Source: Epiperipatus broadwayi (lineage: Eukaryota > Onychophora > Udeonychophora > Euonychophora > Peripatidae). Taken from it: DNA of 64,000 bases. The notes beneath the pieces were generated by a model, which made no database searches, had not been told where the DNA came from, and saw nothing but the letters and a program-made list of their open reading frames with translations. This document shows positions 47,906-59,339 of the stretch, piece after piece. The stretch spans positions 4,091,764-4,155,763 of the forward strand of contig JAQFVV010012496.1 in the NCBI GenBank assembly GCA_028023455.1. The letters run 5' to 3'. How positions within the stretch are numbered: the first letter of the stretch is position 1; each line of letters begins with the position of its first letter. Position numbers and translations under genes: made by a program.

Positions 47906-50900
47906 ATGATCCAATTTAAATCTCCCTCGCAATATAAGTTAAACTCAATGAAAATTAAGATCGGTGCAATAAATGTTCGGGGATTAAACTCGAAGAAAAA
48001 AATACAAGAAATCAATTACTGGATACAACAACTCCAACCTACCATTTTAGGACTTGTAGAAACGAAAATCTACAACGGATCGCAAATAAATCCAGCACAA
48101 CTTATGAATAAAATGGGTTTTTGCGCATGCTCTAGAGACACACTAACGCCCTCAGGTGGAACAGGAATTTTTATTAGCCAAAGAAGTCCCTTTACAACGT
48201 TTAAAATAATATACATAGACGCGAATCTATTAATAACCACATTCAATAATAAAAACTTCTCAATAAATATTATATTTGTATATATACCACCAGGACCAAC
48301 TGTAATTAACAGAATAATAACAACAATTAACTCAATCCTCTCAAACAATCCCTACCCAACTATTCTTACGGGAGATTTCAACATAAGTTATAAGAAATTT
48401 ATTACGAAATGGATACACCAGTTAACATTTCCACTCATGAGTGCAGAAGATTTTCTACCACCTAACTCTATATCTTTTTATAACAATAGACACGGAACTT
48501 TAATAGATCTAATGTTTTATTCCCCAATGCTGCACCATTCAATAGAAATAGCTCTTTCACCAACCCCTTTTTCAGACCATGCAGTGCAGATAATAACGCT
48601 AAACATAAACACACACCGCAGCGCAATAATTAATTTGCAAAAAATGATCAGGATTCTACTACCAGACAATACTACGGAGTCACTTTTTTCAGAAATTTAT
48701 ATAATGATAAATAAAATGAATCAGCTTGAATTAGACCCGATATCCAGATACATAGCTTACACTAACATGCTTTCATTTAATATAAACCATATTACACAAA
48801 AATCAATCCCTCCCTCCAGGCTAATTACATTAGCAGATGAAATATACAAAAGAATCAGTCTGGCTAAACCGGTTCAACATAATCAAACAAACATAATTAA
48901 ACTCACCCAGCTCTATAAACAGACTTGCAATAAATTAAAACAATATCTAAGCATAAAAAAGAAAAAAATTTGCCTAGCACAGCCACACACATGGACACGC
49001 GGATATATTAGGTGGGCTTTGGGGTACCCATCCATAAATAAAGTTCCCATGGCGCTGGAATCGGAAAATAAGATTACAGCAGGATTTAACATGATTGCAC
49101 CTATATATAACTATTTCAAAACAAAGCTAACTAAGCATGCACAATTCACACCCAAAGAAGATTATTTTGGAACAACTGAAGATGAGATGCCATTTAAAAT
49201 CGAGGATTTTAAGGTAGTGTTAGAATCAATCCCACCCACATGTCATCCAGGACCTCCAGGCATTCCACAGTTTGTACTTGCACATCTTAGCCAAATTACA
49301 AATACATACCTGTGTCAATTGGCAAATCAAATATCACAAAAAATTTATAGCATACAGGGATTATACAAGATATCAATGGTACCATTTATGAAAAAACAAG
49401 AACCTATTACCAAGATCACCAACTTAAGACCTATCTCAATGGAGCCTTTAGGAATTAAACTGCTAGAAAAAGTAATAAAGGTGAAAATTGAACCATTTAT
49501 ACTGACAAAAATATCACAACATCAGTATGCAAAGAAAGGCTCATCCACAGGTCAGGCAGCACTAATCTTTAAAACTATAATTAACTCAGTAATTAAGAAG
49601 AAGAAATATGCTCCAATTGCAGTACAACTAGATTTTGAAAGTGCTTTCGACTCGGTACCAATAAAAATCTTACTAAACCAACTAAAGGAAACACAAATAC
49701 CACGATCAATATTATATGCAATAGCCAACCTACTTTTAAACAGAGAAGTACATATCACACTTAATGGAAGAACATCATCATCATTCTATCCCACTCAATC
49801 AATACCACAAGGGTCACCACTGAGTACACTACTGTTCACATTCTATATAAACCCCTTATTGGAAGAAATTGAAAAAAAAATACAGGGAGTGTTAATACCA
49901 AATACAAAAAGATACATTCCTTGTATAGCTTATATGGACGATATCACAATATTCTTAGCATCAAAAAAGCAACTACATGCACTACAAAACATCATAGAAG
50001 AATATACAAAAAAATTCAAACTTAAAATCAATATCAATAAGTCAGCTGCTTGGACAATTTTTACAGGGAAAGTAAACAAACAAATTTATCAAGGAAAGCC
50101 CAGCAGTTTTCTAGGTTTTCCATTTTATCTGGGAATGAATCAAATGAGAACAACAATACAAAACAAACTCAAAGTGGATGCAGAAAGAATCACAGAATCA
50201 TTATCCAGATCATATCTATCAATATACGCAAAAATATCATTATTCAATCAACTCATAATGTCAAAAATAAGCTACTATTTACCAATAATTAGTTTCACAA
50301 AACCATTTATAGCCTCAATTAATTCATTTTGTAGCAAACTACTATGGAACAGGAAAGTAGTTGCCATTTCAATAAAGCAACTCAACCAACCAACAAAATG
50401 GAATGGTCTGGGACTTCACTCAATATCAGTGTTTCAGACACAAAAAACAATAAATCTGCTAATAGCCATAGTCAAAAGATTTCCAGATATTGAACCAATA
50501 CTGGAGATCATACCCACAGATCGTCCACCACCTACAAACAATTATATCTTTACGTTGCTTGAAAGCATTGAGAGCATCAAAAACAAAGTAACGCTGAAAA
50601 GTCCAATAAAATATACTTATTGGCAAATACATGATTTCCTAACACAAAAACAATCTGAGAATAACCAAATATCTGTATTGGGAATTGATAACAGCCAATT
50701 ACTTAAAAAATTTAGGAAATGGTACCTGGAACCAAAATTTTACGATTTCATAATTAAAGTCAATTTGAAAGCACTACCTACAAGTCATTTTATTAGATAC
50801 AGAAGATTCTATATAAATATAGATCCCTTGTGTATGCTGTGTCACAGGGATGAGGAAACACAGGACCATTTCATACATAATTGTTCAGGACTTGAAAAAG

Positions 50901-51184
50901 TAAGACAGATGATGGTTGGCGGATATAGGAAAAATGGAACAACAATAGATGAGATTCTACAAACATTCAAAAATAATGGAATACCCACCATTAGGGCAGC
51001 CACTTTCAGCCTATATGCATTCTGGTGTACCAGATGCACTTTTACACTGGGCAACAACACAAGAAGGCACCCTAACACCTATAAGAACAAATTGCAAAAA
51101 ATAAAAGAAAGAGACAGTATCATTGTACCACCTGATATCTTTGCAGCAACATGGTCTCTTTTTAAAATTCAGGCCACTTTATAA
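47906..51184 (+). CDS. ORF2: APE endonuclease / reverse transcriptase, 1092 aa
   Basis: A single open frame. The endonuclease domain spans residues ~16-235: Asn23 in I-N-V-R-G, Glu52 in V-E-T-K, T-G-D-F-N near 154-158 and S-D-H near 223-225. The RT spans ~440-720: N-L-R-P-I-S-M, L-D-F-E-S-A-F-D-S with the first catalytic Asp near 576, I-P-Q-G-S-P-L-S, and the catalytic box Y-M-D-D near 676-679 (most LINEs have YADD or FADD). G-L-G-L-H follows. A CCHC-type cluster, C-M-L-C-H-R-x6-H-x4-C, is near 976-993; no RNase H motif is seen. The start at 47906 follows the ORF1 stop by 3 nt, suggesting reinitiation; Met15 is an alternative. All key catalytic residues look present, so it could still be active in trans. 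Confidence 0.88.
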   Translation: MIQFKSPSQYKLNSMKIKIGAINVRGLNSKKKIQEINYWIQQLQPTILGLVETKIYNGSQINPAQLMNKMGFCACSRDTLTPSGGTGIFISQRSPFTTFKIIYIDANLLITTFNNKNFSINIIFVYIPPGPTVINRIITTINSILSNNPYPTILTGDFNISYKKFITKWIHQLTFPLMSAEDFLPPNSISFYNNRHGTLIDLMFYSPMLHHSIEIALSPTPFSDHAVQIITLNINTHRSAIINLQKMIRILLPDNTTESLFSEIYIMINKMNQLELDPISRYIAYTNMLSFNINHITQKSIPPSRLITLADEIYKRISLAKPVQHNQTNIIKLTQLYKQTCNKLKQYLSIKKKKICLAQPHTWTRGYIRWALGYPSINKVPMALESENKITAGFNMIAPIYNYFKTKLTKHAQFTPKEDYFGTTEDEMPFKIEDFKVVLESIPPTCHPGPPGIPQFVLAHLSQITNTYLCQLANQISQKIYSIQGLYKISMVPFMKKQEPITKITNLRPISMEPLGIKLLEKVIKVKIEPFILTKISQHQYAKKGSSTGQAALIFKTIINSVIKKKKYAPIAVQLDFESAFDSVPIKILLNQLKETQIPRSILYAIANLLLNREVHITLNGRTSSSFYPTQSIPQGSPLSTLLFTFYINPLLEEIEKKIQGVLIPNTKRYIPCIAYMDDITIFLASKKQLHALQNIIEEYTKKFKLKININKSAAWTIFTGKVNKQIYQGKPSSFLGFPFYLGMNQMRTTIQNKLKVDAERITESLSRSYLSIYAKISLFNQLIMSKISYYLPIISFTKPFIASINSFCSKLLWNRKVVAISIKQLNQPTKWNGLGLHSISVFQTQKTINLLIAIVKRFPDIEPILEIIPTDRPPPTNNYIFTLLESIESIKNKVTLKSPIKYTYWQIHDFLTQKQSENNQISVLGIDNSQLLKKFRKWYLEPKFYDFIIKVNLKALPTSHFIRYRRFYINIDPLCMLCHRDEETQDHFIHNCSGLEKVRQMMVGGYRKNGTTIDEILQTFKNNGIPTIRAATFSLYAFWCTRCTFTLGNNTRRHPNTYKNKLQKIKERDSIIVPPDIFAATWSLFKIQATL

Positions 51185-51497
51185 TAAAGGATATAATAGA
51201 AAAGGACAGAGGCAAACATGAAATTCAGTGTTGCAAGAACATGGAAAAATTACTGAAACCATGATCATTGATTTATATTGTACATAAACTTGGACAATAA
51301 ATATTTCATAAAGTGTTGAAAAATCTAAAACATTGTGAAAGCCACTATCTAAGTTCTAAAAAGACAATTTTTAAGTGCAAAGAGACTCTAATCAAACATA
51401 CAGACTGTAATGTAATAACTGTGTAAACCTATGTATAACACTATGTTGAATCAACAACCAATGTAACCACTTGTTTTTGAATAAAGTTACCTTTAAA

Positions 51498-51874
<377 letters not shown>

Positions 51875-51902
51875 ATATATACACTGAAAATGATAAAGAT
51901 AT

Positions 51903-51965
51903 GTGTGATCTGAGACAACTGATGAGAACTGGTTCAGCAGGCAATGTGCATCTTAGAGATCATAC
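51903..51965 (+). ncRNA. Hammerhead-like motif, GAAA changed to GCAA
   Basis: CTGATGA at 51919-51925, stem II around CTGGTTCAG, then GCAA in place of GAAA, then TGTGCATC and TTAGAGATCAT. Probably inactive. Confidence 0.55.
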
Positions 51966-52240
51966 ATTTTTGTCATATGTCTTTAGTTTTAAGTTTTTAT
52001 TGCATCTCTCCACAAGGTGTTAAAAGCTGATAAAAACCAATCTCTATCTAACATAACAGAAGTATTACTCACAATTGGATAATCTCTCGTCTAATGAATA
52101 ACTAATAAAACGTATTAATATACTTCCATTAAATGGTTTGTGTCAAAGTTGTGAGGACAGTATGTTTGACACTTATCATTTAAACTGTAGTAATTGGATA
52201 TCTATTTATACTGAACAATGATAAAAGTATATGTAAGAGA

Positions 52241-52303
52241 TTGTAATCTGGGCCAACTGATGAGTTCTGGTATTCAGTGAAATGTGCATCTTGGGGGATT
52301 ATC
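52241..52303 (+). ncRNA. Type I hammerhead ribozyme, apparently intact core
   Basis: Order: TAATCTGGGCCAA, CTGATGA (52257-52263), stem II with CTG/CAG, GAAA (52279-52282), TGTGCATC with cleavage triplet ATC, then TTGGGGGATTATCC. Stem I pairs CCAA/TTGG and, after an internal loop, TAATC/GATTA. Stem II is short (3 bp plus wobble), so activity may be weak. Cleavage is predicted after 52290. Confidence 0.66.
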
Positions 52304-52576
52304 CATTTTCTTCACATCTTAGCCCTATATTTATGATCACACCCCTTCACAAGGCATTAATAGTAGAAACCACCTTGCATGAGAGTGGTGTAGTCAAAGT
52401 TACATTACATAAATATTATTCATTAAATGGATTATCTTCTCTGAAGAGTGACTAATAAAAATGTATAATCCCCAAGGTACACATTTTTTGCCAAACCAGT
52501 ATATATCAGTTGGCCCAGACCACAAATTCCTTACAGATATCTTTATCAATGTTCAGTATATACAGAAAGAAAATTC

Positions 52577-53108
52577 ATCATCATTATCATCATTATCAAT
52601 TATTATCAATCCTCTGCACCATATTTTCTGATCTCTAGCCATTCTTTTTTACACCACTCCTGCATATTTTCTAATTTTATCCATCCATCTCACATGCAGT
52701 ATGTTTCTGGGTCTTTTATAATCTTTTGGATTTCAGTTTAAGATTTCAATTATTTATTTATTATCACCTCTTCTAGCAATATGTCCAGCCCAACTCAACT
52801 TCAACAATGTCAGTAATACCTGTTTGTTCTCTTACCCATATATTGTGTTTTCAATCTCTTCTTGTTACTCCTAACATGCAACTCTCCATACTTCTTTGAG
52901 TGGTCTGAAGTCTCTGTATTGCTCTTCTATTAAGTGTCCAAGTCTCAGATCCATATGTAAAAACTGGTAAAACAATACTTATTAAAAAAACTTCCTTTTA
53001 AAACACATAGACATATTTCCTTTTGATATTACATTATTTCTACCAAAAGCACTCCAAACAAGTTTAATTCTATGATTATTTTCATTCATTATGTTTCCAT
53101 CTATAGTA
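52577..53108 (-). pseudogene. RTE-type LINE fragment, minus strand
   Basis: Plus-strand landmarks: atcatcattatcaattatta, ttctttgagtggtctgaag, gctcttctattaagtgtcca, agatccatatgtaaaaactg. It extends upstream to the G-W-S-A-F-G-region equivalent near 53050. Many indels. Confidence 0.7.
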
Positions 53109-53109
53109 T

Positions 53110-53425
53110 AATCTATTTGTAGTTGTTAAAATGTCAAACTTGCTGCCCTCACAACTTTGACAGAAACCACTTATTAGAATAATCCATTAATAACTTTTAT
53201 TAGTCATTCATTAGACTAAAGATTATCCACTTAATGAATAATATTTATGTAGTATAATTTTCACTACCCCACTCTCACATAAGGTAGGGGCTGATTTGTG
53301 CTTTGATCTTATGTTTAGGATTATGCCACTTCTCAAGGTATTAAATGTGGATAGAAACCAGACCTTACCTTGTGTGAGAGTGATGTAATGAAAATTACAC
53401 TACATAAATACTATTCATAAAAATA
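53110..53425. repeat. Inverted pair of hammerhead-repeat bodies
   Basis: A minus-strand body (53320-53110, containing the complement of aagtggtttctgtcaaagtt) faces a plus-strand piece (53325-53425, ccttgtgtgagagtgatg and attacactacataaata). No ribozyme core is found. Confidence 0.5.
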
Positions 53426-53429
53426 CTTG

Positions 53430-53930
53430 AAAGTTCATTTAATATAGACATTTAAAGATTATAGTTGCATTTCTGTATGAAAGTAACACCTATACAAATT
53501 TATTAAAACCAACAGTTATAATTTTGAAAACAAAAGACCCACCCTGTTGTAGACATAAAATTAAAATGTAAATCATATTAATTTTAATAAATTTTTATGA
53601 ATGCTTTCTCATATCTTGCAGAATATTCGTCCTGCAAAACACTAATGTTCATCATATTATAGTATGTGAAACACTGTGCAAGACAACGAAGACAACACAT
53701 TTAACTGGAAAAAATATTTAATTAGCATATAAACATTAGATACGAATGCAAAAAACACTACCATAACAAATTCTAGGTGATTGGTCTTATTCATAAGTAT
53801 AGATTACTTCCTTTAATATTTTGGTGTTATTCTAACTTAATTTTACACATTCTCAAGTACTTTATAAAATATTATAACTTTATATGTCTTATTGCATTGC
53901 CAAATCCATATAATATTAATATTATTTATG
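53430..53930. other. Unassigned AT-rich DNA
   Basis: The 84-codon frame at 53777-54031 runs into the following palindrome and is not supported. Confidence 0.45.
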
Positions 53931-53935
53931 CTCTT

Positions 53936-54136
53936 TATTACTTTTTACAATGCTTTTTACAACCCACTATGATGGTTTCGATTGCCCCAGAAAACTTCTT
54001 CAGAACTTCTACTTATATTCTTAAATCTTAACTCTTAATATTTGAGAATATAAGTAGAACTTCTGAAGAAGATTTCTGGGACAATTGAAACCATCATAGT
54101 GGGTTGTAAAAAGCATTGTAATAAGTAATAAAAAAC
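53936..54136. repeat. Palindrome with PLE-terminus-like motifs
   Basis: Arms of about 95 bp around a centre near 54036. Each arm, read outward, gives ttctgaagaag, then ttctggg, then gaaaccatcatagtgggttg. The CTGAAGA...GAAAC spacing recalls degenerate hammerheads at PLE ends. Confidence 0.5.
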
Positions 54137-54139
54137 AAA

Positions 54140-54455
54140 AACTCAACTAGTTTGGTATCAGATTTTAGAATTATAATTTTTTTAAAACTATACTGTACTA
54201 TAGTTCAGCAATAATTTATTTGAATTAAGTTTGATTTTTTTCCATATTTAAAAAATGTAATAGCAAAACTAAACTTTGAGTCTGCTTGTTGGTGCTAATA
54301 TTAGATTCAAGGTGGTCACAGGTTTTGTTTAAGGACATGCAAGTTTGGGGAAAATATCCCATAATATATAAAAATTACAAAATTAATATAGTGTATTAAA
54401 AACAATAACTGGACATTTAATTTGAGAAAAATCTATTTCTATGCATATTATATTT
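54140..54455. other. Unassigned AT-rich DNA
   Basis: Nothing recognised. Confidence 0.45.
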
Positions 54456-54461
54456 TTATCA

Positions 54462-54711
54462 CATGATCACCATCTCTTATACTAGCACATAATTGTTATT
54501 AAACAAGAAAAAACTCTCCATACAGTAGTGCCACCCTGTGCCAACCAGAGCAATCAGTGGATGCCAGAAGGCTTGTGCATAAAATCTCTAGTCTGGGGAT
54601 ATTGGATGAGTAGGCACTAGATAGGGATTTTATGCACAAGTCTTCTGGCATCCATTGATTACTCTGGTTGGCACAAGGTGGCCTTATTGTATGGAGAGTT
54701 TTGACTTGTTT
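54462..54711. repeat. Fold-back element copy with a deleted centre
   Basis: The left end catgatcaccatctcttata and the right-arm sequence to gagttttgacttgttt are present, but the central ~150 bp of the 25.5-kb type is missing; arms meet near 54585. Confidence 0.7.
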
Positions 54712-54714
54712 ATT

Positions 54715-55105
54715 ATATTTTTATATTATTAATTTGTGATGCAATGTCAAATAAAAAACAACATAAATATAAGAACAGACAAATAACATAAATAAATTTG
54801 CAAAACCCAACTGGATCATAGTGAAACAAATCAAATCACCATATATATTTTTTGCAAGTAAAATAAAGAATTACATTTTCCTTCTGTGTCATGTAACAAA
54901 ATGACCACTAGCTATTAATATGAATTGACATTTTGGATATATCATTGTGGTAGAAAAGCACCATATCAAATTGGGAAAAAACTACTGGCATGATAAATAT
55001 GTAAATGTAATAAATATTAACTTTATTTGATATTTTTTGTTTATTTTATTTTACTTTTTTACATATTACAAACTTTAGCATTTGTAAAGTTGACACATTT
55101 ATATT
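54715..55105. other. Unassigned AT-rich DNA
   Basis: Nothing recognised. Confidence 0.45.
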
Positions 55106-55114
55106 AATATTGGT

Positions 55115-55613
55115 ATTTGTGCATTATTCTGTCTATCATACTTGGCAGGTGTTTTTTTTAAATATACAGTTTCAGGGGCCTACAAATTCCATTAAAAAGT
55201 GTTATCTCATTTTTTAAATATTATAACAGTATATTTCTATTTCTTTATATTTTTATATTAATGCAAAAAAAAATAATAATAGAGTGGAAATTTTATAATT
55301 AATTATAATTAACAATAATAAATGAAAGGTAAATAGTATAAAGTGTAAATGCCAATGTCTACATATATTTAAACAATCAAATATCCTCACTATTCTTTAT
55401 TAATTGTGAAACATCTCTATGTGCATTATTTATAAATGTGAAGATATTTGATTAATGTTTTAATATATATATATATATATATATGGTGGCAGTTATACAT
55501 TATAATATTTATCTTTTATTTATTATTGTTAATTATAATTAATTATATTATTTCCACTTTATATTTTTGTATTAATATAAAAATAGAAATGTAGCATCAT
55601 CATCATCATCATC

Positions 55614-55649
<36 letters not shown>

Positions 55650-55775
55650 TTAAATACATTCACTACCTGTCTGCCATTTTGTTTTTTAACATTTATTGTG
55701 TGTCCCTGAAACTCTATATTTTATAAAAAAATCACCTGACAAGCTTCATAGACAGGATAATGCACAAGTACCATA
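55115..55775. repeat. Large imperfect palindrome
   Basis: Outer segments ttgtgcattattctgtctat (55117) and atagacaggataatgcacaa (55747) are complements, as are aggtgttttttttaaatata / tataaaaaaatcacct and the ataattaattataattaaca blocks (55296, 55524). The centre is near 55430, next to a (TA)n run. A (ATC)n(ATA)n microsatellite at 55593-55648 sits inside the right arm only. Confidence 0.6.
55593..55648. repeat. (CAT)n(AAT)n microsatellite
   Basis: Short CAT run followed by AAT repeats. Confidence 0.85.
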
Positions 55776-55779
55776 GTTT

Positions 55780-56210
55780 TCAACAATTAATTTGCAACAT
55801 TTGGCAAATAGTGATGAGAGTAACATCATCTCATATATAGTCCATTCATATGTATTAATATATGAACAATGTATATATCATTTTTTTCAATTATATTTCA
55901 TATGGTGGAATATAATATAGTTGTCTATAATATTTGTTTATATTTTTATATTAAAGTATATTATTTTTATATATTAAACAATATTTTCAGTTATACTCAA
56001 ATTTATATGCAAAAAAAAGAAAAGAAATATATACATTGGATACTATTACCCAGTCTTATGTAATTAATTAAATTGAAGGTAGTTATTATAAACTAGATTA
56101 GTCTCAATAATTTTGACGAATTATTTGATGCTTAGTTCTGATTTCTTTTAAGTCATTTATTTCTTAGGCATAACTAAGAAAATATATCTTAACATGTATG
56201 TGTATATGTT
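55780..56210. other. Unassigned AT-rich DNA
   Basis: Nothing recognised. Confidence 0.45.
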
Positions 56211-56214
56211 AAAT

Positions 56215-57115
56215 GAATATATGTTTAGTATGTATTTATATGTTGGACTATTTCCATCATCTGTTATGAGTGTTGAATGTCTTTAGAAAAATTTAACTTT
56301 ACTTAAATATTCCAAACACATTCAACTGTTAGTAATAGCACACAGGTTAAAATATGTACAACATTTTGAGAGGTATTATTCTCAACTCTTCTTCAAGTGT
56401 TGCTGGCTTGACCAGTGACAGTAGTAGCATGGGGTTCGAACCTGAATCTTAGATTTTTGAGTATTGAATTTTAAGATAAGATTCTTCCTGACTTCTCTAC
56501 TTTTTTTCTAAGAGCAAAGTTGATTAGTGGTTTCTTACATTATGTATAGGACCACTAGGTTGATTTATGTGATTGTTTACCATTGACAAGTGAGAAGTTT
56601 CTTTAAATTTTCATCTTTGTATTAGATAGAGGAGAAAAATACAACAAAGAAAATTTAAAGAAGTTGCTCACATGACAATGGCAAACAATCTCATAAGTTA
56701 ACCTAGTGTTATACATAATGTATGGAAACCACTAATCAACTTTGCTCTTAGAAAAAAGTGGAAACCTTATAGATAAGTATATGAAATTTCTGCTGCCTGT
56801 TGCCTTTGGCAAGATAACACAGTTAGTTAAAGAATTACCTTAAAATTCAATACTCAAGAATCTAAGAGTCCAGGTTTGATTCTTAAGCTAGTACTCTCAC
56901 TAGTCAATCCAGCAACATCTGAAGAAAAGAGAATAATGCTTCTTGAAACATTGTGCATATACTAACCTGTGTGCTATTACTAACAGTTAAATGGTTTTGG
57001 AATATTTAAATAAAGATAAATTTTTCTAAAGACATTAAAAACTCATACCAAATGATGGAAATAGTCTAATATATAAATACAACTAAAACATTATCATCAC
57101 AAACCTTCAGAAAAA
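56215..57115. mobile_element. 900-bp palindrome built from two PLE 3' ends with tRNA-like heads
   Basis: The left half (minus strand) and right half (plus strand) each contain, from centre outward, PLE C-terminal-type sequence (gaaaatttaaagaagttgct), the 3' segment (aaccactaatcaactttgct), the tRNA-like head (degraded or deleted in the left half; agttagttaaagaattacc and box B ggtttgatt in the right half), the ctgaagaa core and the body. The centre is near 56635. The same internal sequence lies between PLE codons and head at 34030-34215. Confidence 0.65.
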
Positions 57116-57119
57116 ACAA

Positions 57120-57860
57120 TATGCTTAGTATTTTTCTATTGTCTTCTATTTATTGGAACTAAATAAAGATAAATTTCACACAAATGCTTTTAATAATTAT
57201 TAAAAAGTCACAATAGAATATAGATTTATATTTTTATAATATTTATATATTACACGCACGTTACACATCTGCCTTTTGTAAAACTATATCTTTACTTATG
57301 CATAAATTATTTATATACAAACAAATAAAAGGTATGCTTTAAATAATTTATAAATTTACAAAAGTTGAAAGCGTTTTTTTAAAATTCCCAGTTAATGGCA
57401 AAGTTTTGTAAAACAAAAACTATCAGTTAAATCATTAATGTCTTCTACCAATATTATAATGAAAAATAATGGAATGTTTTAAGGTGTCTATATAACCAAC
57501 AGGGACAAATGTAAAGTCCAATGTTACATATTCTTTTATCTAACTAATCGGATAAAAATAAAAAGGGGAAAAAGCCAATGCATCATTTATTTATAACTAA
57601 AAACATTAATAATCAATTAAAGTAAAAAAAAAATTCTCTGATCACTAGAAATAAACTTGAATCCCACTTAGAATAAACTATAGGATTTATCATTCTTTTC
57701 CTCATTGCTTAAATAAACTTAATGTTATTGTAAACATTTCTCCTATTTCTTTATGTAAAAAAGAATTGACAAATTTATAAATTTGATAAACTGAGATCCA
57801 ATATGGCAATTTTTTTTAACTGTGAAAAGAAAGCAAATTGATATGTTTTGCAATGTGGAT
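57120..57860. other. Unassigned AT-rich DNA
   Basis: Nothing recognised. Confidence 0.45.
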
Positions 57861-57865
57861 AAATA

Positions 57866-58560
57866 TCATCATCATCAGCCATTATCAACTGACTGCAGAA
57901 TGAAGGTTTCTCCAAGTTCAATCCATCTTCTCCAATTTTAGCTCTCAGCTCCACATAACCCCTGCACACTTTCTTATTTCATTTATCCATCTCATATGTG
58001 GTCTTTTTCTGGGTCTTTTACAATCTCTTGGCATCCAGTTTAAGATTTCAATTGTCCATCTATTATCATCTCTTTTATCGATATGTCCAGCCCAATTTAA
58101 CTTCAGTATTTTAATTCTTTCAGCAATGAGTAACATCTGTTTATTCTCTTACCCATGTATTGCATTTTCAATCCCTTCTTGTTGCTCATAACATGTATCT
58201 CTTCATACTTCTTTGAGTGCTCTGAAGTCTCTGTATTGCTTTTCTATTAAGTGTCCAAGTCTCAGATCCATAAGTAGGAACTGGTAAAATATATTAATTA
58301 AAAATCTTTTTTTTTTCAAACATGTGGACATACTTCCTTTTAATATTAAGTTATTTTTATCAAAAACACTCAACTAAGTTTAATTCTATGATTATTTTCA
58401 TCCATTATGTTTTGGTCTATAGCAATAATCTGACTAACGCATTTACAATTGCTAACTTCTAACTCGTCATAATCAGTCTTTACTTTCATCTTTTGAGGAA
58501 ATCCATTGAACATTACTTTATACTTTTTAACATTTACCTTTAGACCTAGTTTCTTACTTC
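57866..58560 (-). pseudogene. RTE-type LINE fragment, minus strand, reaching the RT
   Basis: Minus-strand frames include L-K-L-N-W-A-G-H-I-D-K-R-D-D-N-R-W-T (58136-57945). Further upstream is G-S-K-K-L-G-L-K-V-N-V-K-K-Y-K-V-M (near 58560-58500), the segment just after the RT catalytic box. Frameshifts are frequent. Confidence 0.7.
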
Positions 58561-58564
58561 CATG

Positions 58565-58878
<314 letters not shown>

Positions 58879-58884
58879 TATATA

Positions 58885-59335
58885 TATATATATTGTACTG
58901 ATTTATTCTGATTCCCATCAATGATGATGATGGATGTTTAATTCTCTTCATATTTACTTATAATTACTTTTTGATAATGCTGGTTGATATATGATTGATG
59001 TATATTTTAGTTGCTCTTCTGAGATAGCTGGCTTATCTCTCAATGATCTCACAGAGATTCTCTAATCTCATGCTCCTATAAAATATGATATTACTTATAA
59101 TTACTTTTTGATAATGCTCGTTGATATATGTTGCTCTTCTGAGTTAGCTGGCTAATCTCTCAGTGATCTCAGAGATCTCTTAATCTCATATCCTCTTAAA
59201 TATATCTTACTTATATATATTTTGTAAATTATTGATTATTTCATTTTGTATTTACTTGGGGTTGATGATGATTTTCCATCACCCCAGTTTCAACCCATTT
59301 TCTTTCCATCCCCCATCCCGTTACAATGCTCTGAC
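58885..59335 (-). repeat. Inverted copy of the 36999-37530 modular repeat
   Basis: ttgctcttctgagatagctg and ttgctcttctgagttagctg mark two units. The end reads ggttgatgatgattttccat, then catcccccatcccgttacaa, the complement of the start at 36999. Confidence 0.65.
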
Positions 59336-59339
59336 ATTT

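Larger units (their letters stand above)
46013..51497 (+). mobile_element. Nearly intact two-ORF non-LTR retrotransposon
   Basis: A 5.5-kb element with 5' UTR (46013-46433, beginning agagcgccacctgg), ORF1, ORF2 and a ~310-bp 3' UTR ending AATAAAGTTACCTTTAAAAC, followed by TAA repeats. TAA also lies directly upstream. ORF2 is fully open and ORF1 has one frameshift, so this is the youngest LINE in the window. Features of the C-terminal half (RT thumb region, CCHC cluster, GLGL-like motif, no RNase H seen) recall the L1/Tx1 group; placement in I or another clade is not excluded. Confidence 0.85.
51875..52563 (+). mobile_element. Hammerhead-repeat tandem dimer plus an inverted third unit
   Basis: Two plus-strand units with hammerheads at 51903-51965 and 52241-52303 (cleavage points 338 bp apart), followed by a minus-strand partial unit (about 52563-52400) with a decayed hammerhead at 52525-52462. 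Unit bodies share caaaggtgttaa-like, aatattattcattaa-like and caaagttgtgag-like segments. Non-coding throughout. Tandem type I hammerheads in a ~300-bp unit are the structural signature of retrozymes. Confidence 0.68.
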
